From Brachybacterium halotolerans (GTDB lineage: Bacteria; Actinomycetota; Actinomycetes; Actinomycetales; Dermabacteraceae): 53,924 nt of DNA. The position numbers and the translations under genes are program-made. The notes below the pieces were generated by a model, which saw nothing but the letters and a program-made list of their open reading frames with translations, was not told where the DNA came from and did no database searches. The stretch covers positions 1-53,924 of the forward strand of contig NZ_JAEDAJ010000016.1 of the NCBI RefSeq assembly GCF_016623465.1. Reading direction: 5' to 3'. Shown piece by piece: positions 31,849 to 41,863 of the stretch. Each line of letters begins with the position of its first letter. The first letter of the stretch is position 1.

Positions 31849-34488
31849 TCAGCGCGAGGAGCTCACATCGGTGTCCGCGGAGGACTCCGTGCCGGAGCCG
31901 GTGCCCGCGTCGGTCCCGTCGTCGTTCCCGAAGGAGCTCTCGCCCTCCGGCACGTCCGGGTGGGCGGCGTCCTCGGTGCGGGCCTCCGTCATCGCGCTGA
32001 CGGAGACGTCGTCCGAGAGGGCCTCGAGGGACCCGCCGTCGGTGCGGCGGCGGAACACGAGCTCGCCCAGCAGGCCCTCGCCCTCGGAGTCGACGACGAT
32101 GTGGTCGCCCGCCGAGACCTGGCCGAACAGGATCCGCTCGCTGAGCGCGTCCTCGATGTCCCGCTGGATCGTGCGGCGCAGCGGACGCGCGCCGAGCACG
32201 GGGTCGTAGCCCTTCTCCGCAAGCAGCTCCTTGGCGCCCTCGGTGAGCTCGATGTCCATGTCCTTCTCCGCGAGGCGCGTGCCGAGCTTGGCGACCATGA
32301 GGTCGACGATCTGCACGATCTCCTCCTGGGAGAGCTGCGGGAAGACCACCACGTCGTCGACGCGGTTGAGGAACTCGGGCTTGAAGTGCTGCTTGAGCTC
32401 CTCGTGGACCTTCGACTTCATGCGCTCGTAGTCGGTGGAGAGATCCCCGCCGGCGGTGAAGCCCATGGAGACGCCCTTGGCGATGTCGCGGGTGCCCAAG
32501 TTCGTGGTCATGATGATCACGGTGTTCTTGAAGTCCACGACGCGGCCCTGCGAGTCGGTCAGGCGGCCGTCCTCGAGGATCTGCAGGAGCGAGTTGAAGA
32601 TGTCCACGTGGGCCTTCTCCACCTCGTCGAACAGCACCACGCTGAAGGGCTTGCGACGCACCTTCTCCGTGAGCTGGCCGCCCTCGTCGTAGCCGACGTA
32701 CCCGGGGGGCGAGCCGAACAGCCGCGAGGCCGTGTGCTTCTCGCCGAACTCGGACATGTCCAGCTGGATGAGGGACTCCTCGTCGCCGAACAGGAACTCC
32801 GCGAGGGCCTTGGCGAGCTCGGTCTTGCCGACGCCTGTGGGGCCCGCGAAGATGAACGAGCCGCCGGGACGCTTGGGGTCCTTGAGGCCGGCGCGGGTGC
32901 GGCGGATCGCCTGCGAGAGCGCCTTGATGGCCTCGTTCTGCCCGATGACGCGCTTGTGCAGCTCGTCCTCCATGTGGAGCAGGCGCGAGGACTCCTCCTC
33001 GGTGAGCTTGACGATCGGGATGCCGGTCGAGGCGGCGAGCACCTCGGCGATGACCTCCTCGGAGACCGTGGTCACCGCGTCGGTCTCGCCGTTGCGCCAT
33101 GCGTCCTCGCTCTCGTCGCGCTCGGTCTTGAGGGTCTGCTCCTCGTCGCGCAGCGAGGCGGCCTTCTCGAAGTCCTGGCCGTCGATCGCCTCCTCCTTGC
33201 GCTTGCGGACGTCCTCGATCTTCTCGTCGTACTCCTTGAGCTCGGGCGGCGCGGTGAGGCGGCGGATGCGCAGGCGCGCGCCGGCCTCGTCGATCAGGTC
33301 GATCGCCTTGTCCGGCAGGAAGCGGTCGTTGACGTAGCGGTCCGAGAGGTTCGCCGCGGCCACGAGTGCGCCGTCGGTGATGGTCACCTTGTGGTGCACC
33401 TCGTAGCGGTCGCGCAGCCCCTTGAGGATCTCGATCGTGTGGGCGATCGAGGGCTCGTCGACCTGGATCGGCTGGAAGCGGCGCTCGAGCGCGGCATCCT
33501 TCTCGATGTGCTTGCGGTACTCCTCGAGCGTGGTCGCGCCGATCGTCTGCAGCTCGCCGCGGGCGAGCATCGGCTTGAGGATGCTCGCGGCGTCTATCGC
33601 GCCCTCGGCCGCCCCCGCGCCGACGAGCGTGTGGATCTCGTCGATGAACAGGATGATGTCGCCGCGCGTGCGGATCTCCTTGAGCACCTTCTTCAGGCGC
33701 TCCTCGAAGTCACCGCGGTAGCGCGAGCCGGCGACCAGCGAGCCCAGGTCCAGCGTGTACAGCTGCTTGTCCTTGAGGGTCTCGGGCACGTCGCCGCGCA
33801 CGATCGACTGGGCGAGGCCCTCGACGACGGCGCTCTTGCCCACGCCGGGCTCGCCGATCAGCACCGGGTTGTTCTTGGTGCGGCGGCTGAGGACCTGCAT
33901 GACCCGCTCGGCCTCGTGCTCGCGGCCGATGACCGGGTCGAGATTGCCGTCGCGCGCGGCCTGGGTGAGGTTGCGGCCGAACTGGTCCAGCACGAGCGAG
34001 CCGGCGGGCTGGCCCTCCGCGGGGCCGCCCGCGTTCGCGGGCTCCTTGCCCTGGTAGCCGGACAGGCGCTCGATGACCTCCTGGCGCACTGCGGCGGGCT
34101 CGGCGCCCAGACGGGAGAGCACCTTGACCGCGGTGCCCTCGCCCTCGCGCAGCAGGCCGAGCAGGATGTGCTCGGTGCCGATGTAGTTGTGGCCCAGCTG
34201 GAGCGCCTCGCGCAGCGAGAGCTCGAGGACCTTCTTGGCGCGCGGCGTGAAGGGGATGTGACCCGTGGGGGCCTGGTTCCCCTCGCCGATGATGTCCCGC
34301 ACCTGGTCCCGGGCGGCGTCGAGGGTGACCCCGAGCGCCTCGAGGGCCTTCGCGCCCACGCCCTCGGCCTCGTGGATGAGGCCGAGCAGGATGTGCTCGG
34401 TGCCGATGTAGTTGTGGTTCAGCAGGCGGGCCTCGTCCTGTGCGAGGACGACGACGCGCCGCGCGCGGTCGGTGAAGCGTTCGAACAT
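31849..34488 (-). CDS. clpC: ATP-dependent Clp protease ATP-binding subunit ClpC
   Basis: An 879-residue Hsp100 unfoldase that feeds ClpP. Double Clp-N repeat (about 1-145, [21 protein letters not shown] and [16 protein letters not shown]), AAA1 with Walker A GEPGVGKS, a UVR motif in the middle domain ([20 protein letters not shown]), AAA2 with Walker [11 protein letters not shown]. The tail after about 825 is acidic and Ser/Thr/Gly-rich. ATG 34488 has GGGGGAGAG upstream. In this group it is essential and the target of cyclomarin-type antibiotics. The clpC-lsr2-lysS block of mycobacteria is partly kept, with fuc-mqo-galM inserted. Confidence 0.97.
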   Translation of the reverse strand: MFERFTDRARRVVVLAQDEARLLNHNYIGTEHILLGLIHEAEGVGAKALEALGVTLDAARDQVRDIIGEGNQAPTGHIPFTPRAKKVLELSLREALQLGHNYIGTEHILLGLLREGEGTAVKVLSRLGAEPAAVRQEVIERLSGYQGKEPANAGGPAEGQPAGSLVLDQFGRNLTQAARDGNLDPVIGREHEAERVMQVLSRRTKNNPVLIGEPGVGKSAVVEGLAQSIVRGDVPETLKDKQLYTLDLGSLVAGSRYRGDFEERLKKVLKEIRTRGDIILFIDEIHTLVGAGAAEGAIDAASILKPMLARGELQTIGATTLEEYRKHIEKDAALERRFQPIQVDEPSIAHTIEILKGLRDRYEVHHKVTITDGALVAAANLSDRYVNDRFLPDKAIDLIDEAGARLRIRRLTAPPELKEYDEKIEDVRKRKEEAIDGQDFEKAASLRDEEQTLKTERDESEDAWRNGETDAVTTVSEEVIAEVLAASTGIPIVKLTEEESSRLLHMEDELHKRVIGQNEAIKALSQAIRRTRAGLKDPKRPGGSFIFAGPTGVGKTELAKALAEFLFGDEESLIQLDMSEFGEKHTASRLFGSPPGYVGYDEGGQLTEKVRRKPFSVVLFDEVEKAHVDIFNSLLQILEDGRLTDSQGRVVDFKNTVIIMTTNLGTRDIAKGVSMGFTAGGDLSTDYERMKSKVHEELKQHFKPEFLNRVDDVVVFPQLSQEEIVQIVDLMVAKLGTRLAEKDMDIELTEGAKELLAEKGYDPVLGARPLRRTIQRDIEDALSERILFGQVSAGDHIVVDSEGEGLLGELVFRRRTDGGSLEALSDDVSVSAMTEARTEDAAHPDVPEGESSFGNDDGTDAGTGSGTESSADTDVSSSR

Positions 34489-34521
34489 GTCTCTCCCCCA
34501 TCGGGCGGTGGTGATGGATCG

Positions 34522-34569
34522 AGACTAGTCGGAACCCCACCGTCGATCGATGGCTGTTCGCCGCGGGCG
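34522..34569 (-). promoter_or_regulatory. clpC promoter with ClgR-like site
   Basis: The minus-strand -10 TAGTCT is at 34527-34522. About 32 bases upstream of it 34559-34569 is CGC-N5-GCG, within GTTCGCCGCGGGCG on the plus strand. This resembles the core of ClgR activator sites but misses the central A of the published consensus. Confidence 0.4.
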
Positions 34570-34626
34570 TGACGGCGCGCGACGGGGGCCCGCAGATCAG
34601 TCCTACAGCGGTCGCCCCGGCAGCGG

Positions 34627-35952
34627 TCACTCCGGCAGAGGCCCGTCCGGCGCCGTGGTCGGGGCCCGCCGGGAGCCGGAGAGGTCCGGGACGACGGTTC
34701 CGCGGGCGTCGTGCACGCAGGCCGCATCGAGCGCGGCGCCCTCCCCCTCGATCTCCAGCTGGAGCACCTCGGCGGTGACGGGCGCAGCGAGCCTGTGGAT
34801 CCTGCGCACGCCGACGGTGCCGCCGGCCGCGAGCTCCCGGCCCTCTGCGTCGAGGATCCGGTGGCGGCGGATGCGCTGGCCGTCCTCGAGGTGCTCGCGC
34901 AGCTCGACATGGTCGAAGGTCGTCGGCCCGGGCAGGCGCAGCACCGCGGAGGCGGGCTCGCAGCGGGCCGGGATCGGCGAGCCGAACCGGGCGTGCAGGG
35001 CCCCGGCGAGCTCGGAGACCCGGGAGGCATCGGCCGGATCGATGCGGCCGCGGCGGTCCGGCGGGATGTTCAGCAGCAGGTTCGCGCCCAGGCCGATCGA
35101 GCGGTCGTGGATCGCGAGCAGGTGCGGGAGAGACTTGGGCTGCTCACCCTCCTGCCAGAACCAGCCGTCGCGCAGGGACACGTCGCACTCGGGCGGGAGG
35201 TAGCGCGGGGCCGCCGTCTCGATCACGTCGTCGTCATAGTTGTTGAGGTCGGCGCTCGTGGTCACGTACTCCACGGGATCGCTCGCCAGACCGTCCTCGT
35301 TCCCCACCCAGCGGATGGTCGCGCGCCCCATGTTGAACACCATCGCCCCCGGCTGCAGCTCGTCGACGAGATCGCCGATGGCCTCCCAGTCGTACTCGCG
35401 GCCCGCCGAGCCCGCGCCGTCGAACCAGAGCTCGTGGAGGGGCCCGTACCCCGTGCACAGCTCGCGCAGCTGCGCGAGGTAGAAGGCGTCGTAGCGCGCG
35501 GGATCCGCGTACTCGGGCGCGTGCCGGTCCCAGGGCGAGAGATACAGACCCAGACCGAGTCCCCAGCGCTCGCAGGCCGCGGCGACCTCGGCGACGAGGT
35601 CGCCGCGCCCCTGCCGCCACGGGCTCGCGCGCACGCTGTAGTCGGTGGTCGCGGTGGGCCACAGGCAGAACCCGTCGTGATGCTTGGCGGTGAGCACCAC
35701 GTAGGCGGCACCGAGGTCGTGCGCGGTGCGCACCCATTCGTCGGCATCCAGATCGGTGGGGTCGAAGATGCCGGGCGAGAGGGTCCCGTCGCTCCATTCC
35801 AGACCGGCGAAGGTGTTCACGCCCACGTGGAAGAAGACGCCCAGCCCCTCGCGCTGCCATGCGAGCTGCTCAGTCGTCGGCCGCAGGGGGTCGCTCGGCT
35901 GCAGCGGTGGGACGGGGCGCTGCGGTGACTCGGGATGCACGTCGTCGGACAT
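34627..35952 (-). CDS. alpha-L-fucosidase (GH29)
   Basis: 441 residues. GH29 signatures: LAWQREGLGVFFHVGVNTF near 29-47, LTAKHHDGFCLWPTATTDYSV near 88, LYLSPWDRH, and ELWFDGAG near 185, whose Asp is the predicted nucleophile. A short C-terminal beta domain follows. No signal peptide, so it acts in the cytoplasm on imported fucosides. ATG 35952 has GAGGTGGG upstream. No fucose-catabolic genes or transporter adjoin; galM is nearby but on the other strand. Confidence 0.88.
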   Translation of the reverse strand: MSDDVHPESPQRPVPPLQPSDPLRPTTEQLAWQREGLGVFFHVGVNTFAGLEWSDGTLSPGIFDPTDLDADEWVRTAHDLGAAYVVLTAKHHDGFCLWPTATTDYSVRASPWRQGRGDLVAEVAAACERWGLGLGLYLSPWDRHAPEYADPARYDAFYLAQLRELCTGYGPLHELWFDGAGSAGREYDWEAIGDLVDELQPGAMVFNMGRATIRWVGNEDGLASDPVEYVTTSADLNNYDDDVIETAAPRYLPPECDVSLRDGWFWQEGEQPKSLPHLLAIHDRSIGLGANLLLNIPPDRRGRIDPADASRVSELAGALHARFGSPIPARCEPASAVLRLPGPTTFDHVELREHLEDGQRIRRHRILDAEGRELAAGGTVGVRRIHRLAAPVTAEVLQLEIEGEGAALDAACVHDARGTVVPDLSGSRRAPTTAPDGPLPE

Positions 35953-36167
35953 GCACCCACCTCATCAGAGATCCGGGCGGGGCCCGGAGCGGCGCGCTGA
36001 TGCGCCCTCGCGCGCCTCATCGTGCTGCGCTCGAGCTCCACGGGCCCGGGCCGGACGACGCCCCGCCGTGCCACGGACCACAGCCCGCCCTCCGTCGGTC
36101 GAGCACCCCGCCCAGGTGGACCGGGGTAGCCTCTTCGGAGCACATCAGCGATGAGGACGGGAGTGTC

Positions 36168-37655
36168 ATGGGCGAGCTCACGGTGGACGTGACCCGAGCG
36201 GATGCGGTGCTGATCGGGGGTGGGGTCGCCAGCGCGACCCTGGCGGCCCTGCTGACCGACCTCGAGCCGAGCTGGCGCATCGAGGTGCTCGAGAAGCTCG
36301 ACGACGTCGCCCTCGAGTCCAGCCAGGGCTGGAACAACGCCGGCACCGGCCACAGCGCCCTGTGCGAGCTGAACTACACCCCGCAGGACATCGACGGCTC
36401 GGTGAGCCCTGCGAAGGCGATCTCGATCAACGAGCAGTTCCAGGTCAGCCGCCAGTTCTGGGCGCATCTCGTGGAGACCGGGAAGATCGAGGACCCCAGC
36501 GCCTTCATCAACCCGGTGCCGCACATGAGCTTCGTCCACGGCATGGAGAGCGTGGACTACCTGCGCCGCCGCCACGATGCGCTCGTGAAGAACCCGCTGT
36601 TCGACTCGATGGAGTTCACGACGTCCCACGAACAGCTGCGCGAATGGGCGCCGCTGGTCACCGAGGCCCGTCCCGAGACCGAGACGATCGCCGCCACCTA
36701 CTCCCCCGACGGCACCGACGTCGATTTCGGGCGCCTGACCCGCGAGCTCCTGGACGTCGCGAAGGCAGCCGGCACCACGGTCTCCACCGGCTGGGAGGTC
36801 ACCTCCCTGCGCCGCATGGGCAGCGACTGGGGCGTGATGGCCCGCTCGACCTCCGGCGAGGTGCGCGTGGTCCGCGCGCCCTTCGTGTTCGTGGGCGCCG
36901 GCGGCAACGCGCTGCCGATCCTGCAGGACTCCGGGATCCCCGAGATCCGGGGATTCGGCGGATTCCCGATCTCCGGCGAGTGGCTGCGCTGCACCGACCC
37001 CGAGATCATCGACCGCCACGAGGCGAAGGTGTACGGGAAGGCCGCCGTCGGCGCCCCGCCGATGAGCGTCCCGCACCTGGACACCCGCTACATCGACGGC
37101 AAGCGGGCGCTCATGTTCGGCCCCTACGCCGGCTGGTCGCCGAAGTTCCTCAAGACGGGCTCGAACCTCGATCTGTTCGAGTCGATCAAGCCGGGCAACA
37201 TCGCGCAGATGATGGCGGTCGCCCCGCCGAACCTGGACCTCATGAAGTACCTCGCGGGCGAGCTCATCGCCTCGCCCGCCAAGCGCTTCGACGCGCTGCG
37301 CGAGTACATGCCCTCGGCCCGCGCGGACGACTGGGAGCTCATCACCGCCGGTCAGCGGGTGCAGGTCATCGCCCCCGATCCCAAGAAGGTGGGCGTGCTG
37401 CAGTTCGGCACGCAGCTGATCACCGCGGCCGACGGCTCGATCGCCGGCATGCTGGGCGCCTCGCCCGGCGCCTCGACCGCCACCACGATCATGCTGGGCA
37501 TGCTCGAGAAGGTCTTCCCCGACCGCTTCGGCACCTGGGAGTCCCGGATCCGCGAGATCATCCCGAGCTTCGGCACCCACCTCGCCGAGGACCCGGCGGC
37601 GGCCTCGGCGTCCCTCGCCCGCACCGCCCACCTGCTGGGCCTCGAGGACAGCTGA
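36168..37655 (+). CDS. mqo: malate:quinone oxidoreductase
   Basis: 495 residues, normal for FAD-dependent Mqo. This peripheral membrane enzyme oxidises malate to oxaloacetate and reduces menaquinone. FAD motif AVLIGGGVASATLAALL near 13-30, NNAGTGHSALCELNYTP near 57, and the C-terminal GSIAGMLGASPGASTA near 425. ATG 36168 has GGAG upstream; a TAGCCT box at 36126-36131 is a likely -10. Divergent from the fucosidase gene; galM follows after five bases, so the two are co-transcribed. Confidence 0.96.
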   Translation: MGELTVDVTRADAVLIGGGVASATLAALLTDLEPSWRIEVLEKLDDVALESSQGWNNAGTGHSALCELNYTPQDIDGSVSPAKAISINEQFQVSRQFWAHLVETGKIEDPSAFINPVPHMSFVHGMESVDYLRRRHDALVKNPLFDSMEFTTSHEQLREWAPLVTEARPETETIAATYSPDGTDVDFGRLTRELLDVAKAAGTTVSTGWEVTSLRRMGSDWGVMARSTSGEVRVVRAPFVFVGAGGNALPILQDSGIPEIRGFGGFPISGEWLRCTDPEIIDRHEAKVYGKAAVGAPPMSVPHLDTRYIDGKRALMFGPYAGWSPKFLKTGSNLDLFESIKPGNIAQMMAVAPPNLDLMKYLAGELIASPAKRFDALREYMPSARADDWELITAGQRVQVIAPDPKKVGVLQFGTQLITAADGSIAGMLGASPGASTATTIMLGMLEKVFPDRFGTWESRIREIIPSFGTHLAEDPAAASASLARTAHLLGLEDS

Positions 37656-37660
37656 CCGCC

Positions 37661-38614
37661 ATGGCCGAGGAGACGATGGACGTGACGACCCCCGGCAGCG
37701 TGCGCGATCGCGGCGCTCTGCACAGGATCGCCGCCGGCGAGTACGCGGCCGAGGTGTCCGAGGTCGGCGCGACCCTCGAGTCGCTCACCGTGGGCGGGCG
37801 CGACCTGCTGCTGCGCAGTCCGGCCGAGGGCCCGATGCTCTTCTACCGCGGGGCGGTCGTCGCCCCGTGGCCGAACCGCATCGGCGACGGCCGGTACACC
37901 TGGGACGGGCGGGAGCTGCAGGTCCCGATCACCGAGGTCGAGCGGAACAACGCCCTGCACGGGCTGCTGAGCTTCCAGGCCTACGAAGTCGCCGAGCAGA
38001 GCGCCGCGGCGCTCGCGCTGCGCACCGTGCTGTACCCGACCACCGGGTACCCCTTCGCGCTCGAGCTGCGCGTCGAGCACCGGCTCGACGCCGAGAGCGG
38101 CCTGACCACCACGGTCACCGCCCGCAACGTCGGATCGGCCGACGCCCCCTACGGGGTGTGCCCGCACCCGTACCTGCTCGCGGGCCCCGAGCCGCTGGAC
38201 GAGTGGACGCTGTCGTGCCCGGCCGCGACGGTCCTCGAGGTGACCCCGGACCGCCTGCTGCCCGTCGGCACCCGCGCGGTCGAGGAGGGCTCGGATCTCG
38301 ATCTGCGGCGGGCGCGCCCGATCGCCGGCCGCTTCCTCGACCACGCTTTTACCGATCTCTCCGCCGAGGCCGACGGCCGCTGGCGCGTCACGGCGACCGC
38401 ACCCGGTGGGACCGGGGTGGAGATCTCCGCCGACGGCGCCTGTCCCTGGGTGCAGGTCCACACCGGCGACCGCCCGGAGCCGGAGAACGACCGCAAGGGA
38501 CTCGCCGTGGAGCCGATGACCTGCCCGCCCGACGCGTTCCGCAGCGGCGAGGACCTGGTGCGGCTCGCCCCCGGCACCGAGCACACGGCCTCCTGGAGCA
38601 TCCGCGGCTGGTGA
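37661..38614 (+). CDS. aldose 1-epimerase family protein
   Basis: 317 residues, galactose-mutarotase fold. Motifs: GAVVAPWPNRIGDGRYTWDGRE near 66-87 (substrate Arg), NNALHGLLSFQAYEV near 97 (His), GVCPHPYLL near 167 (catalytic His) and a C-terminal AVEPMTCPPDAF (catalytic Glu). This is the short actinobacterial branch (YeaD/GalM-like). Sugar specificity is unknown. ATG 37661 is five bases after the mqo stop; an internal ATG at 37675 with GAGGAG is an alternative. Confidence 0.9.
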   Translation: MAEETMDVTTPGSVRDRGALHRIAAGEYAAEVSEVGATLESLTVGGRDLLLRSPAEGPMLFYRGAVVAPWPNRIGDGRYTWDGRELQVPITEVERNNALHGLLSFQAYEVAEQSAAALALRTVLYPTTGYPFALELRVEHRLDAESGLTTTVTARNVGSADAPYGVCPHPYLLAGPEPLDEWTLSCPAATVLEVTPDRLLPVGTRAVEEGSDLDLRRARPIAGRFLDHAFTDLSAEADGRWRVTATAPGGTGVEISADGACPWVQVHTGDRPEPENDRKGLAVEPMTCPPDAFRSGEDLVRLAPGTEHTASWSIRGW

Positions 38615-38644
38615 CGCCGAGGGACGGCGCGACCGTCCGAGCAT

Positions 38645-38688
38645 GCACGAGGGCCCCGGGACGCTGATGCGTCCCGGGGCCCTCGTGC
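38645..38688. terminator. strong bidirectional terminator between galM and lsr2
   Basis: A perfect 20-bp stem (38645-38664 with 38669-38688) closed by a TGAT loop, centred between the two convergent stop codons. No T-tract on either side. Confidence 0.85.
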
Positions 38689-38705
38689 AGGAGGCCGTCG
38701 CGCCG

Positions 38706-39035
38706 TCAGTTGGCGGCGTAGTAGGCCTGGCGGAGCTCCTCGGGGATGCGGCCGCGGTCCGAGACCTCGCGGCCGTTCTCGCGGGCCCAGACGCGGATCT
38801 TCGCGGAATCGTTCGAGGAGCTGGAGGTGGAGCCGCTTCCCGTGCCGCGGATACGGCGCCCGGCCACGCGGCGCGCACGGGTGACCCACTCACCGATCTC
38901 CGCGCGCAGCTTCTCCGCGTTCTCGTCCGAGAGATCGATCTCGTAGGCGACGCCGTCCAGCGAGAAGCTCACCGTCTCCTCGGCCTTGGACCCGTCGACG
39001 TCGTCGATGAGTTCAACGAAAGTCTTCCGTGCCAT
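38706..39035 (-). CDS. lsr2: Lsr2 family nucleoid-associated, xenogeneic-silencing protein
   Basis: 109 residues. The N-terminal dimerisation domain starts ARKTFVELIDDVDGSKAEETVSF. A Ser/Thr/Gly linker (about 62-76) joins the C-terminal DNA-binding domain KIRVWARENGREVSDRGRIPEEL, whose RGR inserts into the AT-rich minor groove. It bridges DNA and silences low-GC genes. ATG 39035 follows AAGGAGAAC. The upstream region 39060-39200 is clearly AT-rich, which would suit autoregulation. A likely promoter there is TTGTAT-N18-GATAAT on the minus strand (39121-39092). Confidence 0.97.
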   Translation of the reverse strand: MARKTFVELIDDVDGSKAEETVSFSLDGVAYEIDLSDENAEKLRAEIGEWVTRARRVAGRRIRGTGSGSTSSSSNDSAKIRVWARENGREVSDRGRIPEELRQAYYAAN

Positions 39036-39201
39036 GGGATGGTTCTCCTTGATGCGTGTGGAGCGCCTAACTCATGTTGGACGCGCCCCATTATCTGCAC
39101 ACCGCACCTGAGAATACAATCCGAACGCGAATTCCTGCACCGCGCTGTTCCTCGGCCGATGAATCACGCGTCAGGCATTGTTCATCTCATAACAATCTCG
39201 G

Positions 39202-39387
39202 TCACGGTGCGTCCGGACGCTCTCCTGAGTTCCCCTGCTGGGCGCGGAGCTCGCGCTCCGCCTGGCGTTCCGCCTCGCGTTCGCGGCGGTCGGCCCTCAG
39301 GATCGCGCGCATCGTGAACCAGAACAGCAGTCCGACGCCGATCGGCGGGAGGAGGGAGCCGGCCTCGTACCAGAATCCGCTGTCCAT
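39202..39387 (-). CDS. small single-pass membrane protein downstream of lysS
   Basis: 61 residues. One membrane segment (EAGSLLPPIGVGLLFWFTM, about 8-26) followed by a highly charged, Arg/Glu-rich helix (RADRREREAERQAERELRAQQ). GGAGG is six bases upstream of ATG 39387, and the gene starts one base after the lysS stop. Function unknown; the topology recalls small membrane-tethered coiled-coil proteins. Confidence 0.75.
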   Translation of the reverse strand: MDSGFWYEAGSLLPPIGVGLLFWFTMRAILRADRREREAERQAERELRAQQGNSGERPDAP

Positions 39388-39388
39388 C

Positions 39389-40912
39389 TCAGGCCTCCGG
39401 CTTCACGAGCGGGAAGGTGATGGTCTCGCGGATGCCCAGGCCGGTGATCGCCATGAGCAGGCGGTCGATCCCCATGCCCATGCCGCCGGTGGGCGGGAGC
39501 GCGTACTCCATGGCCTCGAGGAAGTCCTCGTCCAGGCGCATCGCCTCGTCGTCGCCGGCGGCGGCCAGACGCGCCTGCTGCTCGAAGCGCTCGCGCTGGA
39601 CGACGGGATCCACGAGCTCGGAATACCCGGTCGCCAGCTCGAATCCGCGCACGTACAGATCCCATTTCTCCACGACGCCCGGCGTCTCCCGGTGCGCGCG
39701 CACCAGCGGGCTGGTCTCGACCGGGAAATCGCGGACGAACGTGGGGGCGTGGAGATGATCGGAGACCTGGTGCTCGAAGAGCTCCTCGACGAGCTTCCCG
39801 TGACCGAACTTCGGATGGTCGAGATCCAGATCGAGCGAGCGCGCGATCCTCCGCAGCTCCTCGGGAGTCGTCTCCGGCGTGATCTCCTGTCCCAGGGATT
39901 CCGAGAGGGACCCGTAGACGGTGATCCGGTCCCAGGTCCCCGAGAGGTCGTATTCCTCGCCGTCCGCGAGAGTGACGACCTGGGAACCGGTCGCGGCCTC
40001 TGCCGCCTCCTGGATGAGTGAACGGGTGAGTTCGCCGATCGTGTTGTAGTCCCCGTAGGCCTGATACGCCTCGAGCATCGCGAATTCCGGCGAATGCGTG
40101 GAATCAGCGCCCTCGTTGCGGAAGTTCCGGTTGATCTCGAAGACCCGCTCGAGCCCGCCCACGGCCGCGCGCTTGAGGAAGAGCTCGGGGGCGATGCGCA
40201 GGAACAGGTCCATGTCGAAGGCGTTCATGTGGGTGACGAACGGCCTCGCCGCGGCGCCCGAGGGGATCACCTGGAGCATCGGCGTCTCGATCTCCACGAA
40301 ATCGCGGTCCTGGAAGGAGGACCGCAGGGAGCGCATGACCTCGGCCCGCTGGCGCACGGAGGCGCGGGCCTCCTCGCGCACGATGAGATCCACGTAGCGG
40401 TGGCGCACGCGGGACTCCTCGGAGAGGTCCGCGTGCAGCACGGGCAGGGGGCGCACGGCCTTGGCGGCCATCGTCCAGGAGTCGGCGAAGATCGACAGCT
40501 CGCCGCGGCGAGAGGCACCCACGCGACCGTGGAAGAAGACGTGATCGCCCAGGTCGACATCGGCCTTGAAGGCGCCGAGGCGCTCCTCGCCGACCTCGGC
40601 CAGGCTCAGCATGATCTGCAGGCGCTCGCCGGCGCCGTCCTGGACGGTCGCGAAGCAGAGCTTGCCGGTGTTGCGCTGGAAGACCACGCGCCCGGCGACG
40701 CCGACGACGTCCTGCGTCTCCTGGCCGGCCTCGAGGTGACCATAGGACTCGCGCACCGCGGCGATCGTGGTGGTGACGGGCACGGAGACCGGGTAGGCCT
40801 CCTCGCCCCGCTCGATCAGCCGCTCGCGCTTGGCCTTGCGGACAGCGATCTGGTCGGAGGTGTCCAGGGCGTCCGGGGCGCGATGCTGATCGCTGGGGGG
40901 CTGTGCAGTCAT
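39389..40912 (-). CDS. lysS: lysyl-tRNA synthetase, class II
   Basis: 507 residues. N-terminal OB-fold anticodon-binding domain ([25 protein letters not shown], about 65-95), class II motif 1 ([11 protein letters not shown] near 205), motif 2 ([28 protein letters not shown] near 258) and motif 3 ([12 protein letters not shown] near 475). ATG 40912 has no Shine-Dalgarno; GAGAAT lies seven bases upstream, so it may be leaderless. Confidence 0.97.
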   Translation of the reverse strand: MTAQPPSDQHRAPDALDTSDQIAVRKAKRERLIERGEEAYPVSVPVTTTIAAVRESYGHLEAGQETQDVVGVAGRVVFQRNTGKLCFATVQDGAGERLQIMLSLAEVGEERLGAFKADVDLGDHVFFHGRVGASRRGELSIFADSWTMAAKAVRPLPVLHADLSEESRVRHRYVDLIVREEARASVRQRAEVMRSLRSSFQDRDFVEIETPMLQVIPSGAAARPFVTHMNAFDMDLFLRIAPELFLKRAAVGGLERVFEINRNFRNEGADSTHSPEFAMLEAYQAYGDYNTIGELTRSLIQEAAEAATGSQVVTLADGEEYDLSGTWDRITVYGSLSESLGQEITPETTPEELRRIARSLDLDLDHPKFGHGKLVEELFEHQVSDHLHAPTFVRDFPVETSPLVRAHRETPGVVEKWDLYVRGFELATGYSELVDPVVQRERFEQQARLAAAGDDEAMRLDEDFLEAMEYALPPTGGMGMGIDRLLMAITGLGIRETITFPLVKPEA

Positions 40913-40962
40913 AGAGGTGATTCTCGCATCACCGGCCCGGAGTATCCCAGGCGGGGTGGTCT

Positions 40963-41817
40963 TCAGGACGGTGTCGCCTCCACCACAGCGGCGTCCAGGA
41001 GACGCACCCCGTGCACGTGCGCGGCCATCACCACGAGCACCTCGCCGGCGTGGTCGTCGGCGATCTCCTCGAAGGCCACCGGGTCGAGGGCGAGCGCGTA
41101 GTCCCAGCGCACCCCGGGCGACCCCGCGGAGACGGCGTCCGCGAGGGCCACGCGGATCCCGGGGGCCGACGGCGCGGCGGCCTCGGCGGCGCGCACGGCC
41201 CGCGAGAGGGCGAGGGCGTGCTCGCGGCCTGCGGCGTCCAGGCGCACGTTGCGGCTCGAGCGCGCGAGCCCGCTCGGCTCGCGGACGATGGGCGCCGCCT
41301 CGATGCGGACCGGGAGGTCGAGGTCGCGCACGAGGGCCTGGACGATCGCGAGCTGCTGGGCGTCCTTGCGGCCGAACACGGCGACCTCGGGAGCGGTGAG
41401 CTGCAGGAGCTTGGTGACGACCGTGACCACGCCGTCGAAGTGCCCGGGCCTGGCGGCTCCCTCGAGGGCGGTGCCCAGACGTCCCGCGCTCACGCTCACG
41501 GCTGGCGGGAGCACCGGGTACATCTCCTCGACCGACGGGGCGAAGACGAGGTCGACGAGTCCATCCACGAGCGCGAGGTCCGCGTCGAGATCCCGCGGGT
41601 AGGTCTCGAGGTCCTCGCCCGGTCCGAACTGGAGAGGGTTGACGAAGTCGGTGAGGATCACGTGGCGGGCGACCTCGCGGGCGCGGTGGACAAGGCTCAG
41701 GTGCCCCTCGTGCAGGGCGCCCATCGTCATCACCACCGCGACGGGCCCCTCGAGCCGCGCGCGGGCGGCGCGCAGGGCGTCCTTCGTCGTCACCAGCTGC
41801 GTGGCCGGCTTCGTCAT
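40963..41817 (-). CDS. panC: pantothenate synthetase (pantoate-beta-alanine ligase)
   Basis: 284 residues. Joins pantoate and beta-alanine with ATP. HIGH-like [12 protein letters not shown] near 33, [12 protein letters not shown] near 155 and the KMSKS-type SSRNVRLD near 187. AGGAGGAG precedes ATG 41817. panB and panD are not adjacent; the DUF2520 gene upstream may supply ketopantoate reductase. Confidence 0.96.
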   Translation of the reverse strand: MTKPATQLVTTKDALRAARARLEGPVAVVMTMGALHEGHLSLVHRAREVARHVILTDFVNPLQFGPGEDLETYPRDLDADLALVDGLVDLVFAPSVEEMYPVLPPAVSVSAGRLGTALEGAARPGHFDGVVTVVTKLLQLTAPEVAVFGRKDAQQLAIVQALVRDLDLPVRIEAAPIVREPSGLARSSRNVRLDAAGREHALALSRAVRAAEAAAPSAPGIRVALADAVSAGSPGVRWDYALALDPVAFEEIADDHAGEVLVVMAAHVHGVRLLDAAVVEATPS

Positions 41818-41863
41818 CTGCTCCTCCTGGTCCCGCCCGTTCCGACGCACGTCGGCCCGCAGG

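Noticed and set aside
31780..34572. A 930-codon plus-strand frame opposite clpC
   Set aside because: Low-complexity Leu/Glu/Asp composition typical of the reverse complement of a GC-rich gene. ClpC is certain on the other strand.
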